Source of the DNA: Christiangramia crocea
GTDB lineage: Bacteria; Bacteroidota; Bacteroidia; Flavobacteriales; Flavobacteriaceae
NCBI RefSeq assembly: GCF_022410465.1
Contig: NZ_JAJSON010000016.1
Span: forward strand, 248,001-312,000
Length of the DNA: 64,000 nt
Reading direction: 5' to 3'
Part shown: one piece after another, positions 9,072 to 16,583 of the stretch
Layout of the letters: each line of letters starts with the position of its first letter
Numbering within the stretch: the stretch's first letter is position 1
Made by a program: the position numbers and the translations under genes
The notes under the pieces: generated by a model
What the model was told of the DNA's origin: nothing
The model's database searches: none
What the model saw: only the letters and a program-made list of their open reading frames with translations

Positions 9072-9503
9072 CTATTGTTCCACGTGGAACAATTTAATTT
9101 TTTCTTCCTCCTTGCGTCGCATCAATGCACTATCCCTTTCATTTTTATCCGAGTATCCACAAAAATGTAAAACACCATGGATAATTACGCGTTTTAACTC
9201 CTCTTCAAAATCAACATTAAAAGAAGCTGCATTTTCAGCTACCCGCTCCGTACTGATAAAAATATCGCCTTGTAATGTATTTCCTACTGTATTATCAAAA
9301 CTAATAATATCGGTATAGGTGTCATGGGAAAGGTATTTTAAATTGATCTCATGCAGATACTGGTCATCACAAAAGATATAATTAATATCGCCAATATATT
9401 TATTCTCTGAAAGGATAACATCCTCTATCCATTCACGATATTTATTTACATCTTTAAGAACAAATTCGTTCTCACTAAAGAAATTAATCTCTCCCTTTTC
9501 CAA
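9072..9503 (-). CDS. ybeY: Endoribonuclease YbeY (rRNA maturation)
   Basis: Metal-dependent endoRNase involved in 16S rRNA 3' processing and ribosome quality control. The metal-site motif reads HGVLHFCGYSD: the first two His of H-x3-H-x5-H are present, but the third position is Asp, not His. The start is a TTG at 9503, supported by an AAGGAG ribosome-binding site about 5 bases upstream and by the protein beginning at the usual place. The start lies inside the 3' end of the DUF4175 gene (20-bp overlap), so translation is coupled. The last codons (Phe-His-Val-Glu-Gln) encode parS site 2. Confidence 0.92.
   Translation of the reverse strand: MEKGEINFFSENEFVLKDVNKYREWIEDVILSENKYIGDINYIFCDDQYLHEINLKYLSHDTYTDIISFDNTVGNTLQGDIFISTERVAENAASFNVDFEEELKRVIIHGVLHFCGYSDKNERDSALMRRKEEEKIKLFHVEQ
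9076..9091. other. parS centromere-like site 2 (inside the ybeY 3' end)
   Basis: A second perfect TGTTCCACGTGGAACA, extended by one matching base pair on each side of AT to a 20-bp palindrome (9074-9093). Unlike site 1, it lies within a coding region: it supplies the final sense codons of ybeY. It is 1.9 kb from site 1. Confidence 0.85.
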
Positions 9504-12500
9504 AATACTCCTTAACCTTTTCTCTGTAAATTTGGCGCAAAGGTAAGATTTGTCTGTTTAAAATTTCAGTGGAATTAAAATATTCTTTCGCCTTATCAAT
9601 CTGATTCTGAAGTGTGTTCTTGTAGTCCTGCTCATTGGTTTCTGATTTCCTTTTTTCACTTGAACCCTGAAGTTTATGTGCCTTTTCGAATTCAAGGAGT
9701 TCATATTGCAATTGTTGCATCCTCTTCACTGTTTCCGGATCAAAACCCTTATCCAGCAATTGTTCTTCAATTTGCTTCATTTCATCCACCGGGTTATCAC
9801 CATTCTCAAGGCCATTCTTTTCAAGCAATCTCTCCATTTGCATTCTGAGCATTTGCTGCTCTTTATAGATTTCATACAACTCACCATTGTTTCCTTCCCC
9901 TTCCTTCGGCTGGCCATCGGACTCCGGCCCGGGCTGACCATCGGTTCCTTTCTCCATTTGCTCCATAATTTCCTTTTGCTCCTTAATTATGTCCTGTAAC
10001 TGAAATTCTTCCCCTCCATTCCCCTGACCAGATTGAGGATTTGCCATCATCTGCTGCATGGAAGAAAGTATGTTATCAAGCAGATTTGCAAGATCATTGG
10101 CACCGGTAACCACATATTGCTGACTGGCAGTTCCCTGGGGAATTTCATTTTCAGAAAGCCTTTCTATTGCCTTTTCAATATCGAATTCTATATCAGTAAG
10201 TTTTTGAGTAATGGCCTCATTTATCATCGGATTTCGAAGAGCCAGTGAATAAAGACTATCATCAACATGCCTAAAATTCTCCCTTAGATTACTCTGTTCT
10301 TTTAACCTTGAAGCGTACTTTGGATTATTCTGCCGTATTTGTTTAAAATCATTCAAAAGATCTTCCTGCTCGAATGAGAATACAATCAAATTATCAAGGA
10401 TCTGTCTTAGGGTTTCAGCATCGGCTTCCAATTGTTCCCCCTTCATTTGCATAGACATTTGTTGCATCTGAGCGCTCATCTCTTTCATTTTCTTAGAAGC
10501 ATCTTCCTGTTTTTTCTTAGCATCTGATTTTTGGTTTTCCTCCAACTTTTCAGTTGCTTCTTTTTGGTCTTTTTGAATACTCTCTTCATCTACCTCTTCC
10601 CTTCCCAGTTCCTGAGGCTCTTTAAGGTTTTTATTTTCCTTATCAAGCTCATCCATCTGCTCCCTGAATTTATCAAATCTCTTATTTAGTTTTTCCTGGT
10701 TCTCTTTTGTATTCTCTTGTTCATTTTTTGAAATATCCTCCTGCTCCTCAGAAAGCTTTTCAAGATCCCTGGCCAATTTTTGTTTTTTTTCCTCAACATA
10801 ATATCGCTTGGTCAATTCGAGTAGTTGTTCGAGGTTTCTCTGATTATTTTTATTCTGTTTGGAAAGTTCCTCAAGTTTTTTTCCGAGATCCTCCTTTTGT
10901 ATTTTTTCTGAATATTTCTCCAGTTCCTTCAATAAAGATTCATTTTCTTCAAGTCGCTTTTCATTATTCTCGAGTCTCTTTTGCAACTCTTCTTTCATGG
11001 AAGAAGGTTCTGGGGACTCATTTTTCTGAAGGCTCTTTTCAAGCTTTTCAGAATAATTCTTCATCATCTCATTCTGCTTCTTCTGTCTCATCAAAAATTC
11101 TTCAAGTTTCTTTCTTTCGTTATAATTCAGTTCTTCTTTTTCTTTTTCCAGCCTGGACAACTCTTCAAGTTCTTCATCAGATTTTTCATAATCCTTAAGA
11201 CGTTCACTTATATTTTCTATGGCATCATTTTGTTCCTGAAGCTTCTCTTCAACAATCTCTTCTTCGGTCTTTTTCCTATATGAAAAAGTTTCAGATCTCG
11301 CAGATTTTGCTCCGTTAACCGCATCGTTATCAAAGACCCTGAAGTAGAACAAATAATTGAGTCCGGCTTCAAGCTGAATAGTGCCGGGAAAACTGAAATG
11401 AAATTCATCAAAACTTTCCTTTGATACCGGAATGTCAATGGTCTCTACTTTTTCATTATCGTTTTCAGGAAAATATGCCAATTGTAATCGGCTTAAACCG
11501 TAATCGTCTGAAACATCCCCTTTAAAATACTGAATATCAATATCTAAGGAGTCTTTTTGACCAATAACCTGGATCTCAGGGTAATCATCCTTGATCACTT
11601 TCACTGCATATTCAAGATTTTCAAAATCCTTAACAAGCTCATTCGAGGCACTTACGGAATATGGCAGATTAGAATTGACTGTTTTCTCAAACGCTGAAAC
11701 CCCATTTTCAGTTTGCACCCTGTAAACAGAATCTGCTATTTTAAAATTGATGTTTTTTGTATTCCGGGTTCTAAAATTCCATTTAATTGCGGTGCCTTCA
11801 GGTACGGTAATATTTCCGGTTCCTGAAATTACCTCATCCTTCAAACCCGTATAACCAGGATAATTTAGATCCATCTCGAAATTCAATAATTTCGGAACCC
11901 TGATCACTTCAAGAAGGTAATCACCGGAACTAACCTCGTTAGATAGAAATTTAAATTCAACATTCTCTGATAGGTCCGTAAAAGTATATTCAAAGACGCC
12001 CGGAGCTGTTTGTTTCATAAAACTTTCAGCATCATTATACAGAACCTGAACTGTTTCCGGATTATAATCTCCAATGGTCCTGATCTGAAGTTTAAAGTCC
12101 TCCCCTTCTCTGGCTTTTAAATCATTATTCCGGACTACAAAACTGAAGGGGGCAGGTTTCAGATAAACGGTATTATAATCTGAGAGCCGACTGAAACTTT
12201 GAGTTATAAAATCGGCCTTTCCGGCAATTATAAGCCCCAGGATTATTAGCACAGGAAATACAATATAACGAAGATACCGTTTGTTCTTTTTAAGATCTAT
12301 TGCATTTGTAAATGGAACCGGAGTAAGTTCTCTTGACCGCTGATCTATACTAGCCAGCAATAATTCAGATTGCCTGGCATTATGCTTAAGCTGAAGAAGG
12401 TTGGTGAGTTTATCATTCACTTCCGGAAAATACCTTCCTATGATTTCCGATGCCTGAAACTCATTAATCCCTTTCGATAATTTTAGGAGCTTCAGTAAAG

Positions 12501-12729
12501 GGATTCCTATAAATTTAAATAGGAGGATCAATTCAACAGCGATAAAAAGCCAGAAAAGTATACTTCTACCTGTGGTAGATAACCATAAGAAATATTCAAG
12601 GCCAACAACGATCAAAAAATACAGCAGCCCGGTTGCAAGAAACAATAGGCTGCCTTTAAGTATTAAATTGAGATAATACTTTTTTATAAAAGCCTCAAGT
12701 TTCTCCTGCACCAATCCGAAATTCTCCAT
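9484..12729 (-). CDS. DUF4175 family giant membrane-anchored coiled-coil protein
   Basis: A 1081-residue protein that I assign to the Bacteroidota DUF4175 family, function unknown. Two hydrophobic segments near the N-terminus (about 24-46 and 54-75) and a third near 148-168 anchor it in the inner membrane. The next 330 residues look like beta-rich periplasmic domains. From about 490 to 740 there is a very long charged Glu/Lys/Gln coiled coil, then Met/Gln-rich helices and a low-complexity Gly/Gln stretch near 900-950. The ATG at 12729 is preferred to a TTG four codons upstream. It is followed, with 20-bp overlap, by ybeY, and is divergent from gltX. Confidence 0.75.
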   Translation of the reverse strand: MENFGLVQEKLEAFIKKYYLNLILKGSLLFLATGLLYFLIVVGLEYFLWLSTTGRSILFWLFIAVELILLFKFIGIPLLKLLKLSKGINEFQASEIIGRYFPEVNDKLTNLLQLKHNARQSELLLASIDQRSRELTPVPFTNAIDLKKNKRYLRYIVFPVLIILGLIIAGKADFITQSFSRLSDYNTVYLKPAPFSFVVRNNDLKAREGEDFKLQIRTIGDYNPETVQVLYNDAESFMKQTAPGVFEYTFTDLSENVEFKFLSNEVSSGDYLLEVIRVPKLLNFEMDLNYPGYTGLKDEVISGTGNITVPEGTAIKWNFRTRNTKNINFKIADSVYRVQTENGVSAFEKTVNSNLPYSVSASNELVKDFENLEYAVKVIKDDYPEIQVIGQKDSLDIDIQYFKGDVSDDYGLSRLQLAYFPENDNEKVETIDIPVSKESFDEFHFSFPGTIQLEAGLNYLFYFRVFDNDAVNGAKSARSETFSYRKKTEEEIVEEKLQEQNDAIENISERLKDYEKSDEELEELSRLEKEKEELNYNERKKLEEFLMRQKKQNEMMKNYSEKLEKSLQKNESPEPSSMKEELQKRLENNEKRLEENESLLKELEKYSEKIQKEDLGKKLEELSKQNKNNQRNLEQLLELTKRYYVEEKKQKLARDLEKLSEEQEDISKNEQENTKENQEKLNKRFDKFREQMDELDKENKNLKEPQELGREEVDEESIQKDQKEATEKLEENQKSDAKKKQEDASKKMKEMSAQMQQMSMQMKGEQLEADAETLRQILDNLIVFSFEQEDLLNDFKQIRQNNPKYASRLKEQSNLRENFRHVDDSLYSLALRNPMINEAITQKLTDIEFDIEKAIERLSENEIPQGTASQQYVVTGANDLANLLDNILSSMQQMMANPQSGQGNGGEEFQLQDIIKEQKEIMEQMEKGTDGQPGPESDGQPKEGEGNNGELYEIYKEQQMLRMQMERLLEKNGLENGDNPVDEMKQIEEQLLDKGFDPETVKRMQQLQYELLEFEKAHKLQGSSEKRKSETNEQDYKNTLQNQIDKAKEYFNSTEILNRQILPLRQIYREKVKEYFGKGRD

Positions 12730-12820
12730 TTTCAACAGCAATGTTTCCTTAAAAATACAATAAAATTCGTTCTCATACCCAATGCCATGTATCAGGTTTA
12801 GGATTGCTACAAGAAGGTTG

Positions 12821-12828
12821 TATCTTTG
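12821..12828 (+). promoter_or_regulatory. Promoter -7 element of gltX
   Basis: TATCTTTG, a full match to the Bacteroidota -7 consensus, 20 bp upstream of the gltX ATG. It lies in the 119-bp divergent gap with the DUF4175 gene. Confidence 0.55.
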
Positions 12829-12848
12829 CCATCAAAAATCAACAAAAT

Positions 12849-14366
12849 ATGTCTTCTAAAGTAAGAGTAAGATTTGCTCCCAGCCCCACAGGTCCGTTGC
12901 ACATTGGTGGTGTAAGAACAGCTTTGTATAACTATCTGTTTGCTAAAAAGCATAACGGAGATTTCGTACTGAGAATTGAGGATACAGACCAGAATCGTTT
13001 TGTGGAAGGAGCCGAAGATTATATTATAGAATCCCTTAACTGGTGTGGAATTCCATTTGACGAAGGCCCGGGAAAAGAAAAAGGTTATGGACCATACAGA
13101 CAAAGTGAACGTAAGGACAAATACAGGGAATATGCTGAAAAGCTAGTAGAATCTGGAAATGCCTATTATGCTTTTGATACCGCTGATGAGTTGGATGCAC
13201 ATAGAAAAGATCACGAAGAAAAGGGCAAGACCTTTATCTATAACTGGCATAATCGCGAAAAACTTAAGAATTCCATATCCCTTTCTAAGGAAGAAGTTCA
13301 GGAAAAACTGGATACCGAAGAAGCTTACGTAATACGTTTTAAATCTCCAAAAGATGAAACCCTCCATTTAAAGGATGTGATACGGGGAGAAATGGAAATA
13401 GATACTAATATCCTTGATGATAAAGTCCTCTTTAAAAGTGACGGGATGCCTACCTATCATCTGGCGAATATTGTAGATGACCATTTGATGGAAATCACTC
13501 ATGTTATTCGAGGTGAAGAATGGTTACCTTCATTGGCACTACATTATATGCTTTACAGGGCATTTGGTTGGGATGTGCCTAAATTTGCACATCTTCCACT
13601 TATACTTAAACCTCAGGGAAAAGGAAAACTTAGCAAAAGGGATGGTGAAAAAATGGGATTCCCGGTATTTCCTTTGGAATGGAAAGATCCTAAATCAGGT
13701 GAGATTTCAGCCGGTTACAGGGAAGAAGGATATTTTCCTGAAGCGGTGGTAAACATGCTGGCTTTTCTTGGCTGGAATCCAGGTACCGAGCAGGAATTCT
13801 TTGAACTGGAAGAACTCACCAGGGCATTCGAGCTGGAAAGAGTGCATAAAGGAGGCGCAAAATTCGATCCTGAAAAAACAAAATGGTTTCAGCAGCATTA
13901 CATTCAGCAGGCCGATAATAAGTTTCTAACGGAAGAGTTTCAGAAGTTCCTTAAAAAACAGGATATTGAAGCAGAGAGCGATTATGTGTATGAGGTTGTT
14001 AAGCTTATCAAGGAAAGGGTTGTATTTGTAGAGGACTTCTGGAACCAGGGCTATTTCTTTTTTATGTCCCCTACTTCATACGATCCTAAAGACTCCAAAA
14101 AAGCTTGGAAAGAAGGTACAAATGATCTTATGAAAGAGCTTAGTGAAGTTTTAAAATCCCAGGATGATTTCCAAGCTGAAAAGCTTCAAAACGAAGTTAA
14201 GACATGGATAAAAAGTAAAGAAATAGGATTCGGTAAGATTATGATGCCACTAAGGATAGCCCTGGTGGGTGCCTTACAGGGACCCGACCTCTATAAAATT
14301 GCAGAATTCGTGGGTAAGGAAGAAACCTTAAAGCGAATTGAAACTGCTATAGGTACACTTGATTAA
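12849..14366 (+). CDS. gltX: Glutamate--tRNA ligase
   Basis: Class I aminoacyl-tRNA synthetase charging tRNA-Glu. The HIGH-type motif is PLHIGGVRTALYN near residues 15-27 and the KMSKS-type loop is KLSKRDG near 257. An anticodon-binding helical domain occupies the C-terminal third (GFGKIMMPLRIALVGALQGPDL). The length of 505 residues is typical. The ATG at 12849 gives the standard start MSSKVRVRFAPSPTG; an upstream in-frame codon at 12804 lies ahead of the promoter element and is not used. A strong terminator follows at 14385. Confidence 0.98.
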   Translation: MSSKVRVRFAPSPTGPLHIGGVRTALYNYLFAKKHNGDFVLRIEDTDQNRFVEGAEDYIIESLNWCGIPFDEGPGKEKGYGPYRQSERKDKYREYAEKLVESGNAYYAFDTADELDAHRKDHEEKGKTFIYNWHNREKLKNSISLSKEEVQEKLDTEEAYVIRFKSPKDETLHLKDVIRGEMEIDTNILDDKVLFKSDGMPTYHLANIVDDHLMEITHVIRGEEWLPSLALHYMLYRAFGWDVPKFAHLPLILKPQGKGKLSKRDGEKMGFPVFPLEWKDPKSGEISAGYREEGYFPEAVVNMLAFLGWNPGTEQEFFELEELTRAFELERVHKGGAKFDPEKTKWFQQHYIQQADNKFLTEEFQKFLKKQDIEAESDYVYEVVKLIKERVVFVEDFWNQGYFFFMSPTSYDPKDSKKAWKEGTNDLMKELSEVLKSQDDFQAEKLQNEVKTWIKSKEIGFGKIMMPLRIALVGALQGPDLYKIAEFVGKEETLKRIETAIGTLD

Positions 14367-14384
14367 GCTTATATTTTTCCAGTA

Positions 14385-14424
14385 TAAACCCGGATAATAA
14401 AAATATTATCCGGGTTTATTTTTA
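14385..14424 (+). terminator. Intrinsic terminator after gltX
   Basis: Long inverted repeat with arms AAACCCGGATAAT and ATTATCCGGGTTT around a short A/T loop, followed by ATTTTTAT. Confidence 0.88.
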
Positions 14425-14475
14425 TAAGGCTTAAGGCTTTTATTCTTAAATTGAAGCCTAATTTAATTCACAATT

Positions 14476-15438
14476 ATGCTCAATTTAATTTTATTGCCGC
14501 TACTGGGGATAATAAGCCTTATCGTGATTTTCTCTGGAATCTTTATCGTAAAACAACAAACTTCCGCCGTTATCGAAAGATTTGGAAAATTCACCAGTAT
14601 CAGAAGTTCGGGTCTCCAATTAAAATTCCCGGTCATAGATCAGGTTGCGGGAAGGATCAACTTAAAGGTTCAGCAACTGGACGTGCTGGTAGAAACCAAA
14701 ACCAAGGATAATGTGTTTGTAAAACTGAAAATATCAGTTCAGTTCCAGGTGATAAAAAATAACGTCTACGATGCCTTCTATAGGCTTGAAAGTCCACATG
14801 ACCAGATTACTGCCTACGTATTTGATGTTGTGCGCGCAGAAGTGCCTAAAATGAAGTTAGACGATGTTTTTGAAAGGAAAGACGACATAGCTATTGCGGT
14901 GAACCGTGAACTGAATGAAGCTATGGAAGACTATGGTTATGACATTATTAAAACCCTAGTTACAGATATAGACCCTGATGTTCAGGTAAAAGCCGCCATG
15001 AATCGTATCAATGCCGCTGAACGAGAAAAAGTAGCTGCCGAATATGATGCTGAAGCCGACAGGATAAAGATCGTGGCCAAGGCTCGCGCCGAAGCAGAAA
15101 GCAAAAGACTTCAGGGACAGGGTATCGCCGATCAACGTCGCGAAATAGCTCGAGGACTTGAGGAAAGTGTAGATGTACTTAACAATGTTGGGATCAATTC
15201 CCAGGAAGCTTCAGCCCTTATAGTTGTTACCCAGCATTATGATACCCTCCAGGCTATTGGAGAAGAAACGAATACAAATCTCATTCTATTACCGAATTCA
15301 CCTCAGGCCGGTAGTGATATGTTGAATAATATGGTAGCTTCTTTCACGGCCTCCAACCAGATTGGAGAGGCTATGAAAGAGCAGAACAGAAAACAGACTG
15401 ATAAAGGTAAAAAGAAACGCAATAACGGAGATAGCTAA
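14476..15438 (+). CDS. SPFH/Band 7 (stomatin-like) membrane protein
   Basis: A 320-residue member of the SPFH family, which forms large membrane-bound assemblies that organise lipid microdomains or modulate proteases. One N-terminal transmembrane segment (about 3-26) is followed by the Band 7 domain (VKQQTSAVIERFGKF to about residue 190), and then an Ala/Glu-rich helix (residues 175-230: NAAEREKVAAEYDAEADRIK) typical of stomatin/QmcA proteins. The C-terminus is polar and Lys-rich. It stands alone between two terminators. A partner NfeD-type gene is not adjacent. Confidence 0.88.
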   Translation: MLNLILLPLLGIISLIVIFSGIFIVKQQTSAVIERFGKFTSIRSSGLQLKFPVIDQVAGRINLKVQQLDVLVETKTKDNVFVKLKISVQFQVIKNNVYDAFYRLESPHDQITAYVFDVVRAEVPKMKLDDVFERKDDIAIAVNRELNEAMEDYGYDIIKTLVTDIDPDVQVKAAMNRINAAEREKVAAEYDAEADRIKIVAKARAEAESKRLQGQGIADQRREIARGLEESVDVLNNVGINSQEASALIVVTQHYDTLQAIGEETNTNLILLPNSPQAGSDMLNNMVASFTASNQIGEAMKEQNRKQTDKGKKKRNNGDS

Positions 15439-15466
15439 AAAAAAGCCCCTGATGGGGCTTTTTTAT
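15438..15466. terminator. Intrinsic terminator between SPFH gene and the converging stress trio
   Basis: GC-rich stem with arms AAAAGCCCC and GGGGCTTTT around a TGAT loop, A-run before and T-run after, so it works in both directions. It begins at the SPFH stop codon. Confidence 0.88.
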
Positions 15467-15488
15467 TTTTTTGATATTCTTTCTCTAT

Positions 15489-15716
15489 TTATGTTTTCGT
15501 GACAACCCTTTTCACTCCAAAGATCTTTGAAACTGCCTTTAGCACCAGGGCCTTCTGAAGAATAGAACCAATAGTGCTCCCAATAAGAGAAACAGGGGAT
15601 AAACCTTCCTTGGCCTGATCCAGGCTCAGCTTGATCTCTTCCTTGTCTATTTCAGTCTGTAACCTTAGGATCTGCAGATCCTTGTCTATTTCTTCAAAGG
15701 AGGAATATATTCTCAT
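15489..15716 (-). CDS. Small conserved protein, DUF6327-like
   Basis: A 75-residue protein with a charged helical N-terminal half (MRIYSSFEEIDKDLQILRLQ and following) and a more hydrophobic C-terminal half (LIGSTIGSILQKALVLKAVSK). I associate it with the short DUF6327 family found next to YtxH and holin-like genes in flavobacteria; that name is from memory. Its ATG overlaps the stop codon of the preceding gene by 1 bp (TAATG), so it is translationally coupled and works with the trio. No enzymatic motif is seen. Confidence 0.65.
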   Translation of the reverse strand: MRIYSSFEEIDKDLQILRLQTEIDKEEIKLSLDQAKEGLSPVSLIGSTIGSILQKALVLKAVSKIFGVKRVVTKT

Positions 15717-16075
15717 TACTCTTCTTTATCGTTAAACACTGCTTTTGAGAATTTCCTTAGTACAAGTTTTTCAATTGGTTCTTTTCCAAATATGAAAATA
15801 AGAACAAAGATAAGCAGGTAGAACCCACCCACTATGAAATATCCCGAACTAGGAACGCCTATAGCTTCACTAATAACAATCGCAAGGGCAAAAGAAAGCA
15901 TAATCCCCGCTGTACTCAATAAGAATCCAAGGACCAGGAAACGAACAAGGGAAGTAGCTCCCTTCATTCCATTTTTAAAGGCCTTCAGTTTATAATATTC
16001 GGAATTACTGTGAATGTAAGCCTGAATATTATCGTTTAGATCATGAATACTTCTGGATAATTTTTCAAATGCCAT
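15716..16075 (-). CDS. YqjE/phage-holin-like family membrane protein
   Basis: A 119-residue protein with an amphipathic N-terminus and two transmembrane helices (about 39-67 and 73-97), matching the Phage_holin_3_6 (YqjE) family. In enterobacteria YqjE is encoded with YqjD, a membrane-anchored ribosome-associated stress protein; here the upstream neighbour is a YtxH-type protein, which is comparable. No other phage gene is near, so this is a cellular gene, not prophage. It sits between the YtxH gene (7-bp gap) and the small DUF6327-like gene (1-bp overlap). Confidence 0.78.
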   Translation of the reverse strand: MAFEKLSRSIHDLNDNIQAYIHSNSEYYKLKAFKNGMKGATSLVRFLVLGFLLSTAGIMLSFALAIVISEAIGVPSSGYFIVGGFYLLIFVLIFIFGKEPIEKLVLRKFSKAVFNDKEE

Positions 16076-16082
16076 AAAAAGA

Positions 16083-16457
16083 TTATACTACGGCCTTATC
16101 TGGTTTATTGCCAGATGACTTGCCTGGTTTATCTTTTTGCAATTTAGCATTTTGTTTTCGTAAATCCTCAAGTTTGGTTTCCATTGCTGCCAAAATATCA
16201 TCTGCCTTATGACTTGCTGAAGATAAGGTCTCTTCAAGTCTCTGCTCAAAATCCACTCTTGCTTTTTTGGCCTTTTCGCTCAAATTTGATGAAGTCTCAT
16301 GATAACGTTTGTTCAGTTTATTCTGAGCTTCCTGAGCATCCTTTTTAAGCTTTTTCCTGGTGTTATCACCGCTGTCCGGAGCATATAAAAGTCCTATTCC
16401 GGCACCTATTGCCGCTCCTGTAATTAATGCTAAAAGGGTATTACCTGTATTTGCCAT
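16083..16457 (-). CDS. YtxH domain-containing protein
   Basis: A 124-residue protein starting with a Gly/Ala-rich membrane segment (LLALITGAAIGAGIGLLYAPDSG, described here by its core GAAIGAGIGLLYAPDSG) followed by a Lys/Glu-rich helix, the layout of YtxH general-stress proteins. It is the first gene of a three-gene operon with the holin-like and DUF6327-like genes. It probably takes part in envelope or general stress response. The exact role is not known. The ATG at 16457 places the membrane segment at the N-terminus. Confidence 0.82.
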   Translation of the reverse strand: MANTGNTLLALITGAAIGAGIGLLYAPDSGDNTRKKLKKDAQEAQNKLNKRYHETSSNLSEKAKKARVDFEQRLEETLSSASHKADDILAAMETKLEDLRKQNAKLQKDKPGKSSGNKPDKAVV

Positions 16458-16583
16458 AAGTTTTTGAATTTTAAGTTATTATTCAATCAAAGATAAAGGA
16501 AGCCAAAGCCTTTGCTTGTTAATAACCGGTTAATATGTTAAAATCCTATGCTAAATTATTCTTAAAGCAATCAGAAAGTTTCA

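Noticed and set aside
10707-11198. 163-codon open frame on the plus strand inside the DUF4175 gene
   Set aside because: It mirrors the coiled-coil coding region; the Phe/Ser-rich product is what antisense of Glu/Lys codons gives.
15716-16075. Holin-like gene as a sign of prophage
   Set aside because: No integrase, capsid, tail or lysis genes are near; the family is a common chromosomal one next to YtxH-type genes.
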